The notes under the pieces: generated by a model
Databases searched by the model: none
What the model was told of the DNA's origin: nothing
The model's input: the letters and a program-made list of their open reading frames with translations, nothing else
Origin: Bin87 sp963666865
GTDB taxonomy: Bacteria; Chloroflexota; Dehalococcoidia; Lucifugimonadales; UBA3495
NCBI GenBank assembly: GCA_963666865.1
Contig: OY763072.1
Location: 2,728,001 to 2,792,000 of the forward strand
Length of the DNA stretch: 64,000 nucleotides
Reading direction: 5' to 3'
Shown here: in pieces, positions 16,590-25,132 of the stretch
How positions within the stretch are numbered: the first letter of the stretch is position 1
How the letters are laid out: each line of letters begins with the position of its first letter
Program-made: the position numbers and the translations under genes

Positions 16590-18818
16590 CTAGATTGCGT
16601 CGATGATGGCATTCAGAGTGGCGCTGGGCCGCATCGCCTTCGCCGCCATGTCGTTATCGGGCCGGTAGTACCCGCCGATATCCATGGGTTGCCCTTGGCA
16701 GTCGATTAACTCCTGAACGATCTTTTCCTCGTTTTCCGTCATCTGTTTGGCCACGTCGGCGAAGCGAGCCTTCAGCTCCGGGTTCTTGTCTTGCTTGGCC
16801 AGCGCTTGCGCCCAGTAAAGAGCGAGGTAGAAGTGGCTGCCCCGGGTGTCCAGTTCGTTCACCCGGCGGGAAGGGTTCCGCTGGTTTTCCAGGTGCTCCC
16901 CGATGGCTTGGTCCAGCGTCTCCGCGAGTAGCCTGGCACCGTCGTTGTCATAAACTTCGCCGAAGTGCTCGAAGGACGCCACCAGGGCGCAGAACTCGCC
17001 CAGGGAGTCCCAACGCAGGTGCCCCTCCTCAACGAACTGCTGTACGTGCCTGGGTGCCGATCCGCCGGCGCCGGTCTCGAACATGCCGCCGCCGTTGAGG
17101 AGCGGGACCACCGAGAGCATCTTGGCGCTGGTGCCCAGTTCTAGGATGGGGAACAGGTCGGTGAGGTAGTCGCGCAGCACGTTTCCGGTTACGGCGATGG
17201 TGTCCAAGCCGGCCCGGCTGCGGGCGATGGTAGCCTTTATGGCTTCGACCGGGGGCATGGTGCTGATTTCAAGCCCGCTGGTGTCGTGTTCGGGCAGGTA
17301 TTTTTCTACCTTCTTAATCAGCTCGGCGTCGTGGGCGCGGTTGGCATCGAGCCAGAAGATGGCGGCCTGTCCGGCGAGCCTGGAGCGGGTCACACCCAGC
17401 TTGACCCAGTCCTGGATCGGAATGTCCTTGGTCTGGCACATCCGGAAGATGTCGCCCGTCTCCACGCTCTGCTCCATCAGGGTTGCGCCCGAGGCATCAA
17501 CAACACGGATCGTCCCGTTGCCGGGGGCTTCAAAGGTCTTGTCGTGGGACCCGTACTCCTCCGCAGCCTGGGCCATCAGGCCGACGTTGGCGACGCTGCC
17601 GAGGGTGGCCGGGTCGAGAGCTCCGTGCTGCTGGCAGTCTTCGACCACCGCCTGGTAAATGGTGGCGTAGGAGCGGTCGGGAATAAGGGCTACCGTGTCG
17701 TGCAGTTCGTTATCGGGGCCCCAGGTGCGCCCGCCGTCGCGGATTACCACGGGCATGGAGGCGTCGATGATGGTGTCGCTGGACACGTGCAGGTTGGTGA
17801 TACCCCGGTAGGAGTTCACCATCATCAGATCCGGACGGCTGTCGTAGCACGCCTGAATATCGGCTTCGATCTCGGCGCGCTTGTCCTCCGGCAAGTCCTG
17901 TATCTTGGTCAGCATCTCGGCGACGCCGTTGTCGGGGTCCACCGCCACCTGGGCCAGGGCGTCGGCGTGCTTGTCGAACACGTCCTGGAAGAAAACCGAC
18001 ACCAAATGCCCGAAGATGATGGGGTCGGAAACCCGCATCATGGTGGTCTTGACGTGCAGGCCCAGCAGAACCTCGTCCGCTTTAGCCTGGTCCATCTGTT
18101 CGGCATAGAACCGGCGCAAAGCGTTGACGTTCATAACCGCGCAGTCGAGGATCTCGCCGGCCTGCAGGGGAATGCCGGATTTCAGCTCCGTGACGCTCCC
18201 GTCGCCGGCGACGAATTGGATGGCGGCTGAACCGGCCTCGCTGGTGGTAACAGCCACCTCACTGCTGAAGAAGTCCCCATCGGTCATGTGGCCGACGCGG
18301 GTCTTGGAGACTTCCGGCCAGTCCTGCATCATGCGATGAGGATTTCGCTGGCCATGCTCCTTGACCGCATTCGATGAGCGGCGGTCGGAGTTCCCTTCGC
18401 GGATCACCGGGTTGACCGCGCTGCCCAGCACCCGGGAATAGCGGGCCTGGGTTTCACGTTCCGCGTCGTTCGCCGGCTGGTCAGGATAGTCAGGAATGTC
18501 GTACCCTTTGCTCTGCAATTCCGCAATCGTCGCTTTCAGCTGGGGAATCGACGCGCTGATGTTGGGCAGCTTGACCAGGTTCGCCGATGGCTCCAGGCAC
18601 AACTCCCCGCACATGCGCAGGTAATCGGGGATCCTCTGCGCTTCCGTCAAATTGTCCGGAAAATTGGCGATGGTACGGCCTGACAGCGAAATATCCCACG
18701 TCTCCAACTCAATACCCGAACTCTTGGTGAAAGCCTGGAGAATCGGAAGCAGGGAGTGCGTGGCGAGGTACGGAGCCTCGTCAGTTTCGGTGTAGATGAT
18801 CTTGGCAGCTTCAGGCAT
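16590..18818 (-). CDS. icd: Isocitrate dehydrogenase (NADP), monomeric type
   Basis: Converts isocitrate to 2-oxoglutarate with NADP reduction. The 742-aa length and content, such as IIYTETDEAPYLATHSLLPI at the N-terminus and SDRRSSNAVKEHGQRNPHRM in the first third, are those of the monomeric IDH family, about twice the size of the dimeric enzyme. Start ATG 18818 is preceded by AAGGAGA; the frame extends further but without a comparable site. It is grouped with mdh as TCA genes on the minus strand. Confidence 0.95.
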   Translation of the reverse strand: MPEAAKIIYTETDEAPYLATHSLLPILQAFTKSSGIELETWDISLSGRTIANFPDNLTEAQRIPDYLRMCGELCLEPSANLVKLPNISASIPQLKATIAELQSKGYDIPDYPDQPANDAERETQARYSRVLGSAVNPVIREGNSDRRSSNAVKEHGQRNPHRMMQDWPEVSKTRVGHMTDGDFFSSEVAVTTSEAGSAAIQFVAGDGSVTELKSGIPLQAGEILDCAVMNVNALRRFYAEQMDQAKADEVLLGLHVKTTMMRVSDPIIFGHLVSVFFQDVFDKHADALAQVAVDPDNGVAEMLTKIQDLPEDKRAEIEADIQACYDSRPDLMMVNSYRGITNLHVSSDTIIDASMPVVIRDGGRTWGPDNELHDTVALIPDRSYATIYQAVVEDCQQHGALDPATLGSVANVGLMAQAAEEYGSHDKTFEAPGNGTIRVVDASGATLMEQSVETGDIFRMCQTKDIPIQDWVKLGVTRSRLAGQAAIFWLDANRAHDAELIKKVEKYLPEHDTSGLEISTMPPVEAIKATIARSRAGLDTIAVTGNVLRDYLTDLFPILELGTSAKMLSVVPLLNGGGMFETGAGGSAPRHVQQFVEEGHLRWDSLGEFCALVASFEHFGEVYDNDGARLLAETLDQAIGEHLENQRNPSRRVNELDTRGSHFYLALYWAQALAKQDKNPELKARFADVAKQMTENEEKIVQELIDCQGQPMDIGGYYRPDNDMAAKAMRPSATLNAIIDAI

Positions 18819-19071
18819 GATCTTCTCCTTAGCAAGCAGGTTCCACGGGCCGCCTCGGGTTGCCAAGGATTGTTCGGCTACAGGCCCGGACATGAAAGAT
18901 GGATGCAACGCATCCATGTGAGGGTAAAACCCCAGCAATGATACACCCGAATCCCGGTCAAGGGAATCCCTCTTAATTTCCCCAAGGTTCCCCAGGTGAT
19001 ACCATTGGCTGCGCATCGCGCGTCGCGCGCCATCGCAAGTGGAAAACGCCCAATCACGGAGACCAACGGAC

Positions 19072-19758
19072 ATGGCAGAGGAACTGAGCAGGATCACCCG
19101 GCCGGCTACCGCCAACTATCAGGGCAAACGCAAACTATTGCTCGCTCCCCTGATCCATCTGGCCGCGCCGCCCGACGCCGTCCCACCCGAAGGAGCGGAA
19201 ATAGTCGCCCGCTATTGGGAGCAGGTGGATGTCCAAGTTCGCGCCGTCCAGAACGCGTTGGGAACCATCACCCGCGTTTACCACGAAAACCTGCCGGAGG
19301 GTGGAGACGACGGCTTGGGCTACCTGGCGGCGACCAATCAGGATACCCACCGGTTGGTCGCCCGGCTGGTGGAGGCCGGAGCGACTTTGGAAGCTACTGA
19401 GTCCATGGCGATCATGGCCGAAGCCCTGGACCTCCAAAGATGCTTGATGCAGCCCTTGATGAGCTTGGAAGTGGCGACCCGCCTCCAGGAGTGGTTCGCC
19501 GACGCCAACCGCCGCCGCTACGACTTCATCTCCAGCTCGATAGATGCTTCCCTGGGTGAAGACGAAGCCGGACTGCTCCTGATCAATGAACGGCATCAGG
19601 CCCAATTCCCCAGCCAAGTCGAGGTGATATACGTCGCGCCCCCGGCTTTGGACGAGTTTCGCCGCTGGGCGCAAAATTGGTCCGAGCAATTGCAACGCCA
19701 AATGGCTGAGCAAGCCAGTCCTACTTCGGACGCTGGAGATCCGGCAAGCCCGCTCTGA
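19072..19758 (+). CDS. Conserved-looking hypothetical protein, helical
   Basis: A 228-aa soluble protein that I do not recognise. I use ATG 19072 (MAEELSRIT) because GGAGA precedes it; an earlier in-frame ATG lies at 19039. It is predicted mostly helical, with Gln/Glu-rich amphipathic segments (WEQVDVQVRAVQNALGTITR) and an Ala/Ser/Pro tail. It is divergent from icd and ends at the terminator shared with the selenocysteine tRNA. Confidence 0.7.
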   Translation: MAEELSRITRPATANYQGKRKLLLAPLIHLAAPPDAVPPEGAEIVARYWEQVDVQVRAVQNALGTITRVYHENLPEGGDDGLGYLAATNQDTHRLVARLVEAGATLEATESMAIMAEALDLQRCLMQPLMSLEVATRLQEWFADANRRRYDFISSSIDASLGEDEAGLLLINERHQAQFPSQVEVIYVAPPALDEFRRWAQNWSEQLQRQMAEQASPTSDAGDPASPL

Positions 19759-19774
19759 TCTCGCCCACGAAAAA

Positions 19775-19796
19775 CCCCGGCGCCTCAGTGCCGGGG
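19775..19796 (-). terminator. Intrinsic terminator of the selenocysteine tRNA (bidirectional)
   Basis: A 7-bp GC stem (CCCCGGC/GCCGGGG) with an 8-base loop. Read on the minus strand it is followed by TTTTTCG, a good U-tract, 52 bases beyond the tRNA 3' end. It can also stop the convergent plus-strand gene. Confidence 0.85.
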
Positions 19797-19847
19797 CATT
19801 CTCATAAGGCGATGCGCTTAACGGGCGGTCCGCGTTAATTCAGCGCC

Positions 19848-19944
19848 TGGCGGGAGTGCGAGGGAGTCGAACCCACCTACCCCGCTCGTCACAAGGCATA
19901 ACGGATTTGAAGTCCGCAGGGGCCACCGGGCCCCATCCACTCCC
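19848..19944 (-). tRNA. selC: tRNA-Sec, anticodon TCA (CCA encoded)
   Basis: The minus strand encodes a ~97-nt tRNA with anticodon loop CTTCAAA, so the anticodon is TCA, reading UGA as selenocysteine (complement at 19908-19910). Other SelC marks: a long acceptor arm starting GGGAGTG and closing CACTCCC then G and encoded CCA, an extended D arm (GGGGCC..GGCCCC), a long variable arm and the TTCGACT T-loop. By my folding the eighth acceptor position is G-G and one T-stem pair is T-T, so the fold should be checked. Confidence 0.9.
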
Positions 19945-19957
19945 GCGTGCGGCCCCG

Positions 19958-20287
19958 TTAACTCTCCAGTACGGCGTCGATCTTCCGCTTCAGCGCCGGT
20001 TTGGGCTGTGCTCCGACCACCTGATCCACCGGCTGACCGTTCTTGAAGAAGATCAGCGCCGGTATGCTCCGAATGCCGTAGCGCGCGGCGATGTCAGGGT
20101 CACTGTCCACGTCCAACTTGGCTACGTTGAGCTTTCCCTCGTACTCCAGCGCCAGATCGTGTACCGCCGGCGCGATCATCTTGCAGGGCCCGCACCATTC
20201 CGCCCAGAAGTCCACCATCACCGGCAGATCTGAGTCTACCACGCTGCTTTGCCAATTCTCTCCGTTCACGTCCATAGGTTCGGGCAT
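19958..20287 (-). CDS. trxA: Thioredoxin
   Basis: A 109-aa thioredoxin that reduces protein disulfides. The active site WCGPC is at residues 31-35, with the cis-proline region SIPALIFF. Start ATG 20287 is supported by GGAGG eight bases upstream (complement at 20295-20299); the longer frame has no such site. It is on the same strand as, and 13 bases upstream of, the selenocysteine tRNA, so the two may share a transcript. Confidence 0.95.
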   Translation of the reverse strand: MPEPMDVNGENWQSSVVDSDLPVMVDFWAEWCGPCKMIAPAVHDLALEYEGKLNVAKLDVDSDPDIAARYGIRSIPALIFFKNGQPVDQVVGAQPKPALKRKIDAVLES

Positions 20288-20438
20288 TTCAATTCCTCCA
20301 GGTGAAACCGCTCGTGCGGCGACGCTGCACAGCACTGTACGCGCTGCATTATGCTGGGATGTTAGTAATATTATACCCGGCCCTATGCCCGGTCAACCGA
20401 CGCCTCGCTCTGGTCGTCAGGGCAATCGCATCATCCCC

Positions 20439-20465
20439 GTCATTCCGGCGAAAGCCGGAATCCAG
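20439..20465. repeat. Dispersed hairpin repeat, family A, copy 3
   Basis: Identical in its 27-bp core to the copy at 8325: 8-bp stem (ATTCCGGC/GCCGGAAT) with a GAAA loop, ending TCCAG. It lies just ahead of the RlmD-Maf fusion gene, close to its probable promoter. Confidence 0.85.
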
Positions 20466-20494
20466 TGCCCGCAATGAGTGGTAGTATATTCCCT

Positions 20495-22375
20495 ATGACG
20501 CAGACCCAAACCACCCCGGCGGCGCCCAAATTGCAGCGCGGCGACATCGTGGAACTGGACCTCCATTCGTGGGGCCGCCTTGGCGAGGCCATGGGCACCC
20601 ACCATGGCGACGACGTGTTCGTGTTCGGTGGCATACCGGGTGAACGGGTACAGGCTGAAATAATCGCAATCCGACGAAAATACGTCGCAGCGCAGGTCAC
20701 CCGCGTCATCACGCCGTCTCCGCAACGCGTTGAATCTCCCTGCGAATACTTCGGCCAATGCACCGGATGCCAGTGGCAGCACCTGCGTTACGATGCCCAG
20801 TTGGATGCCAAACGCGCTATCGTCACCGATGCTCTGGAACGCGTTGGCGGTTTCATAGACCCGCCCGTTCAACCCACGTTGGCGTCTCCCCAGCCTTTCC
20901 ACTATCGCAACCACGCCCGCTTCAACATCTGGCGCGAAAACGGAACCCTGGGCTTCACCCACCGCGAGCGACGCCGGTTCGTCCGCATCGACCGTTGCCT
21001 GCTCATGCACGAGGGCATCAACAACCTGTTGGCTCAATTGCAGGACCGCTGTGGCGAAACCTCCCAACTCGCCATACGCTCCTCGCCGGAGACCGGAGAC
21101 TACTTAGTACAACCCGCCTTGAAAAATCCTGATGTCGCCATCCCCACTGGGCAAAAACACTACCGGGAAATGTTGTCTGGAACGGAATTTCGCGTGGCGT
21201 CGCCGTCGTTTTTCCAGGTGAATGTCCGTCAGGCAGCCAAACTCGCCGATCTGGTAAAAGAGGGGCTGTGCCTTACCGGCGCGGAAACTGTACTGGACGC
21301 TTATGCCGGCGTGGGGTCATTTTCGGTGCTGCTCGCTCCCTCCGCCGGGCGCGTGATTGCCGTCGAGGAGTCCGTCGCCGCCGTCGCCGACGCCCGGTGC
21401 AACGCCGCTGACTTCCCCAACGTGGAGTTGGTCATTGGCAAGGTGGAGGAGATACTGCCGGCCCTAGACGCTAAACCCGATGCAGTCATATTGGACCCGT
21501 CCCGCTCCGGTTGCCAGCCCACAGTCCTCGACACCCTCTTGGCATTAGCGCCGGACCGTATCGCCTACGTGTCTTGCAATCCCGAAACCCTGGCCCGCGA
21601 CTTGCGGACCCTGTGCCGCCGTTATCGCGTGGAGTCCCTTCTGCCCGTGGATATGTTTCCACAGACCCACCACGTCGAATGTGTGGCGACACTCTCCCTG
21701 AAAGCCGTGGACGCCGAGATAGTGCTGGCGTCGGCATCGCCCCGGCGCCGGGAGCTCCTGAATGGGATGGGTATCGATTTCCGCGTCGCCCCGTCCAACA
21801 TCCCGGAAGACCCCGAACCGGCAGAAACGCCGGATCAAATGGTGCGTCGCCTTTCGCGGGAGAAAGCGCTGGCCGTCGCCCGGTCGGAAAACGCCCATTC
21901 CGGTTACTTCGTTGCCGCCGACAGCACGGTGGTCCTCGATGGCCAGTCCATCGCCAAACCCGCCGACGCCGCTGACGCCCGGGCCATGCTCACCCGGCTT
22001 CGCGGCACGGCCCATCAGGTGATCACTGGGGTTACCATCTACGATGCCGCTACGGGCCGCTGCATTACCGACGCCACGGCGGCCGACGTCTTGATGCGCA
22101 ATTTCTCCGATGCTGAGATGGAGCAGTCCATCGCCAGCGGCGCCCCCATGGACAAAGCCGGCGCCTACGCCATCCAGGACGATGAGTTTCGTCCGGCGTC
22201 TCTGCAACACGGCTGCTATTCCAACGTCATGGGCTTGCCCGCTTGCCGCGTTGTGGAAATCCTGACCGACCTGGGCTGTCCATTGCCGGACCGTAACGCC
22301 ATGACCGTACCCTCCGGCTGCACCATCGCCTGTTCCTTGAACCAGCGTCCTTCCGGTGAGTGTCCGGGGAGTTGA
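20495..22375 (+). CDS. Fusion of RlmD/RumA-type 23S rRNA uracil-5 methyltransferase with Maf nucleotide pyrophosphatase
   Basis: One continuous 626-aa frame with two enzymes. Residues 1-400 are a TRAM-plus-methyltransferase of the RumA family: FeS ligands Cys83, Cys89, Cys92 and Cys168, SAM motif VLDAYAGVGSFSVLLA, and catalytic Cys361 in YVSCNPETLARDL. Residues ~405-595 are a Maf domain: EIVLASASPRRRELL, a modified metal-site ADSTVV, and DKAGAYAIQ. Maf proteins hydrolyse non-canonical nucleoside triphosphates. I see no stop or frameshift at the junction. The start is uncertain among GTG 20465, ATG 20474 and ATG 20495; a TAGTAT box near 20481 suggests a nearly leaderless message. Confidence 0.88.
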   Translation: MTQTQTTPAAPKLQRGDIVELDLHSWGRLGEAMGTHHGDDVFVFGGIPGERVQAEIIAIRRKYVAAQVTRVITPSPQRVESPCEYFGQCTGCQWQHLRYDAQLDAKRAIVTDALERVGGFIDPPVQPTLASPQPFHYRNHARFNIWRENGTLGFTHRERRRFVRIDRCLLMHEGINNLLAQLQDRCGETSQLAIRSSPETGDYLVQPALKNPDVAIPTGQKHYREMLSGTEFRVASPSFFQVNVRQAAKLADLVKEGLCLTGAETVLDAYAGVGSFSVLLAPSAGRVIAVEESVAAVADARCNAADFPNVELVIGKVEEILPALDAKPDAVILDPSRSGCQPTVLDTLLALAPDRIAYVSCNPETLARDLRTLCRRYRVESLLPVDMFPQTHHVECVATLSLKAVDAEIVLASASPRRRELLNGMGIDFRVAPSNIPEDPEPAETPDQMVRRLSREKALAVARSENAHSGYFVAADSTVVLDGQSIAKPADAADARAMLTRLRGTAHQVITGVTIYDAATGRCITDATAADVLMRNFSDAEMEQSIASGAPMDKAGAYAIQDDEFRPASLQHGCYSNVMGLPACRVVEILTDLGCPLPDRNAMTVPSGCTIACSLNQRPSGECPGS

Positions 22376-22378
22376 CCA

Positions 22379-22708
22379 GTGAATTTCTTCGGCATCGGCA
22401 CTCTGGAGCTGTTGGTGATCTTTCTGGTCGCCTTCGTCGCGCTGGGTCCAGGCAAGACTGTCGAGGTTGCCCGCACCATCGGCCGCATGGCCCGCGAAGC
22501 CCGCCGGACTTTCACTGAGATTATGGATGCAGCCAATCCCGTCGAGCCGACGCCAAACCGCCGCGACCCGGAATCCGCCCCTCGCAACACGGTCCCACCG
22601 GATGACCCGATTTCCAGCCCGCCCCACCTTACGGAGCAAACTCGGACGCCTTCCGACGTCTCCGACCCATCGACATCCTCAACGCGCCATCCTCCCGACG
22701 CCAGATGA
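22379..22708 (+). CDS. Sec-independent translocase TatA/TatB-type protein
   Basis: A 109-aa protein with the Tat A/B layout: an N-terminal membrane helix (LELLVIFLVAFVALGPGK), a hinge, an amphipathic helix (TVEVARTIGRMAREARRTF) and a long disordered Pro/Thr/Ser-rich tail. The Leu-Glu before the helix and the longer tail favour TatB over TatA. It starts at GTG 22379 and overlaps tatC by ATGA, so the two are translationally coupled. Confidence 0.85.
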   Translation: MNFFGIGTLELLVIFLVAFVALGPGKTVEVARTIGRMAREARRTFTEIMDAANPVEPTPNRRDPESAPRNTVPPDDPISSPPHLTEQTRTPSDVSDPSTSSTRHPPDAR

Positions 22709-23466
22709 GTCAGCCGATGCCATTGCGCGAGCACTTCCGGGAACTTCGGTCCCGGGTGTTCATCTGCCTGATTGCCCTGCTTGTCGGTACGGCGGCCTCA
22801 TTCTATTTCTATGAGGAGATCTACGCCATTCTCCTGCGCCCGGCCCAGGACGCCGCCGGAGTGGGCAATTTCAAACCGGTACGCACCGAAATCACCGAGT
22901 TTTTGAGCATTACCGTAAAAATGTCGCTCCTCGGCGGTTTCGTGCTTGCGCTCCCGATAATCCTCTACAACGCCATCCGCTTCGTCGCGCCGGGATTGAC
23001 GTCCCGGGAGCGAAAAATCCTCTTTTCCTTCCTGCCCGCCGCGTTGGCGGCCTTCGTGGGCGGGATGGCTTTCGGCTATTTCGTGATGATACCGCCGGCC
23101 TTCAGCTTCCTGATCGGGTTCGGCAGTGAGGTCGCCGACCCTTTCATCCGCATCAGCAACATAGTTAACATAATGGTCCGGCTGCTGTTCTGGCTCGGGT
23201 TGTCCTTCGAAACGCCATTGGTCATGTACGTGCTGGCGGTATTGGGAATTGTATCGGCCCAGCGGTTTGCGCGATTCCGCCGCTTCTGGTTGGTCGCCGC
23301 CTTTGTCATTGCCGCGGCCATCACCCCCACCATAGATCCCCTGAACCAGGCCATCGTAGCCGGCCCGTTGATCGTGCTTTACGAGGTGGGCATTCTCCTG
23401 GCTCGCTTGGCCGGCCGGCGAAGTCGCGCCCAGGCCCAGTTGAATGCGGAGCCAGCCAGTGAGTAG
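22705..23466 (+). CDS. tatC: Sec-independent translocase protein TatC
   Basis: TatC recognises the twin-arginine signal peptide of folded export substrates. The 253-aa product starts MSQPMPLREHFRELRSRVF, the hallmark amphipathic N-terminus, and has six membrane segments with the expected Glu/Pro residues. It overlaps the preceding TatB-like gene by four bases. Confidence 0.95.
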   Translation: MSQPMPLREHFRELRSRVFICLIALLVGTAASFYFYEEIYAILLRPAQDAAGVGNFKPVRTEITEFLSITVKMSLLGGFVLALPIILYNAIRFVAPGLTSRERKILFSFLPAALAAFVGGMAFGYFVMIPPAFSFLIGFGSEVADPFIRISNIVNIMVRLLFWLGLSFETPLVMYVLAVLGIVSAQRFARFRRFWLVAAFVIAAAITPTIDPLNQAIVAGPLIVLYEVGILLARLAGRRSRAQAQLNAEPASE

Positions 23467-23481
23467 ATCGCACCACGCAAA

Positions 23482-23504
23482 GGGCGCGCTCATCCAGCGC
23501 GCCC
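23482..23504. terminator. Convergent hairpin between tatC and the small TatA gene
   Basis: A 9-bp stem (GGGCGCGCT/AGCGCGCCC) with a 5-base loop between two convergent genes. On the minus strand it is followed by TTTGCG. It has no strong T-run on the plus side, so it may act mainly for the minus-strand tatA. Confidence 0.6.
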
Positions 23505-23530
23505 CATCGAAACCGTTAGCCCACTACCGA

Positions 23531-23722
23531 TTACGACCGTTGCTCTTCGGATCCGGCCTCTCTCGCGGGTTTTTCGTCCTCCCCGGTCACCGATGTCTTG
23601 AACGACCGGATCCCCTTGCCCAGCGCCGAGCCGATGCCCGGCAGCCGCGTCGCCCCGAAAATAAGCAACACGACCAACAGGATAATCAGAATTTCGGTCA
23701 AACCGAAACCAGCAATTCGCAT
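23531..23722 (-). CDS. tatA: Twin-arginine translocase TatA
   Basis: A 63-aa TatA with the short N-terminal helix GLTEILIILLVVLLIFGATR, the PGIGSALGKGIRSFK amphipathic hinge, and an acidic tail. TatA subunits assemble the pore. The start is ATG 23722 (MRIAGFG); the longer frame upstream gives no sensible protein. It is convergent with tatC rather than in its operon. Confidence 0.88.
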   Translation of the reverse strand: MRIAGFGLTEILIILLVVLLIFGATRLPGIGSALGKGIRSFKTSVTGEDEKPAREAGSEEQRS

Positions 23723-23837
23723 TACCGCAACAACTCCAGGTTGATGCCGACATTTTAGCAGACACGGGCTGAATGCACTACCACGCCGTTTCTCCGCAAC
23801 TGGTTCAGAATTGAGCGCAGCATCGCGTCGGCAACCC

Positions 23838-23864
23838 GTCATTCCCGCGAAAGCGGGAATCCAA
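23838..23864. repeat. Dispersed hairpin repeat, family A, copy 4 with compensatory change
   Basis: This copy has stem ATTCCCGC/GCGGGAAT with the same GAAA loop. Compared with the other copies, inner stem bases are swapped on both arms, so pairing is kept by covariation. It lies in the gap between tatA and the oxidoreductase gene. Confidence 0.85.
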
Positions 23865-23994
23865 GAACTTGAGGGTAAGCAGCGATGTCGATTGAGGACG
23901 TTTCTGGATTCCCGTCCATCTCTGATTTATCCTATCGTCACCGGCTCGAACCCAGCACCGGGTTCGGTCAAATCCCTTCATCGGTGGTGTCAAA

Positions 23995-24975
23995 TTGCGC
24001 CTCGGTCTATGCGTCCTCGGCTGCGGTTCCTTCGCCAGGGTATTTGCCCGGGCCGTCAGTGGATCCGTCGGCGAAATTGACCTCTTCTTCGCCAGCCGGG
24101 ATCTGGCCAGGGCCAGAGACTACGCAACCCGTTTCGGCGGAGTTGACGCTTTCGGCGACTACGGTTCAGCCGCTTCCGACCCCAGGGTAGATGCAATCTA
24201 CGTCTGCACGCCCCACCACCTGCACCGTGAGCATGTCGCTCTGGCGATTGGCAACGGCAAACACGTCCTGGTTGAAAAACCTATTGCCGGAACCATGGCC
24301 GACGCCGAAGCGATGGTCGAGCAAGCCGCGTCAGCCGGCGTCAATCTCATGGTGGCGGAAAACTATCGCTTTCTGCCGCCCGTGCAGGAAGCTAAAAATT
24401 TGGTGAATCAAGGTCGATTGGGCCAAATCCGGTTGGTTCAATTCCAGGAGCAGTACCCGTTCCGACCTTTAGGTTGGCGCAACCGGCGCGAGCTCAACGG
24501 CGGCGGCGTACTCATCGACGGGGGAATTCACAAACTCAGTGCGCTGACTTACCTCTCCGGGCGCCCCAATCAGGTTTTCGCCCAGAAGGTGTTGCCGGGA
24601 CAGCCGCGATTGGATGCCGAGGACGGCGTGGTGGTGGTTACCAGGACTAATGATGGGGTCGTGGGCCTCATCAACCACTCTTGGTCGGTGGCGCCGCCAA
24701 CTCCCCACTCGTGGTTCGCCGTATCAGGCACCGCGGGTTATCTCTATTCCGAGCCCGGTCAGCCTTGGCTGAGGCTCCTTGTCGGGGATAACGAAACGAT
24801 CCTGGACTTGGAGGCGGACTCCAACGGAGTGGCGCCCATGGTCCGCGAGTTCCACCGCAGCATCGTCGAAAACCGGGAACCGGCGATGACCGGCAATGAA
24901 GGAATAGCGGACCTGGCCCTGGTGCTCAAGGCTTACGAATCAATGGACACCGGACTGCCGGCAACCCTTCAGTAA
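23995..24975 (+). CDS. Gfo/Idh/MocA-family NAD(P)-dependent oxidoreductase
   Basis: A 326-aa oxidoreductase with the nucleotide-binding GCGSFARVFARAV at the N-terminus, the family motif VEKPIAGTMADAEAM (the conserved EKP), and a C-terminal alpha/beta domain including NGGGVLIDGGIHKLSALTYL. Substrates in this family are usually sugars, inositols or related compounds; which one is unknown here. The start appears to be TTG at 23995, with no ATG nearby in frame. It is the last core-type gene before the integrase. Confidence 0.85.
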   Translation: MRLGLCVLGCGSFARVFARAVSGSVGEIDLFFASRDLARARDYATRFGGVDAFGDYGSAASDPRVDAIYVCTPHHLHREHVALAIGNGKHVLVEKPIAGTMADAEAMVEQAASAGVNLMVAENYRFLPPVQEAKNLVNQGRLGQIRLVQFQEQYPFRPLGWRNRRELNGGGVLIDGGIHKLSALTYLSGRPNQVFAQKVLPGQPRLDAEDGVVVVTRTNDGVVGLINHSWSVAPPTPHSWFAVSGTAGYLYSEPGQPWLRLLVGDNETILDLEADSNGVAPMVREFHRSIVENREPAMTGNEGIADLALVLKAYESMDTGLPATLQ

Positions 24976-25109
24976 CCTGCAAAGATGGAGCCGATGAAGG
25001 GAAACGATAGTATCACTAAAACAGGGTATCGTGGAGTGCTGTAGGGTGAGATTTTCTACTCAAACCTCTATTGGCGGTGCGGTATGGTTATGCGCCATAC
25101 TGTGAATTT

Positions 25110-25129
25110 GTCCAGCAAGAGTCCAGCAA
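25110..25129. repeat. Short tandem repeat next to the integrase (candidate attachment or arm site)
   Basis: The 9-mer GTCCAGCAA occurs twice, separated by GA, immediately beyond the integrase stop codon. About 15-25 bases to the left is an inverted repeat GTATGG...CCATAC (25082-25100). Paired repeats at this position suit integrase arm-binding or the attachment site, but no second copy was found at the far end of an element. Confidence 0.35.
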
Positions 25130-25132
25130 TCG

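Noticed and set aside
19848..25132. Selenocysteine tRNA as the attachment site of the integrase at 25133
   Set aside because: The tRNA is about 5 kb from the integrase with core genes between, and no duplicated tRNA 3' end was seen near the integrase.
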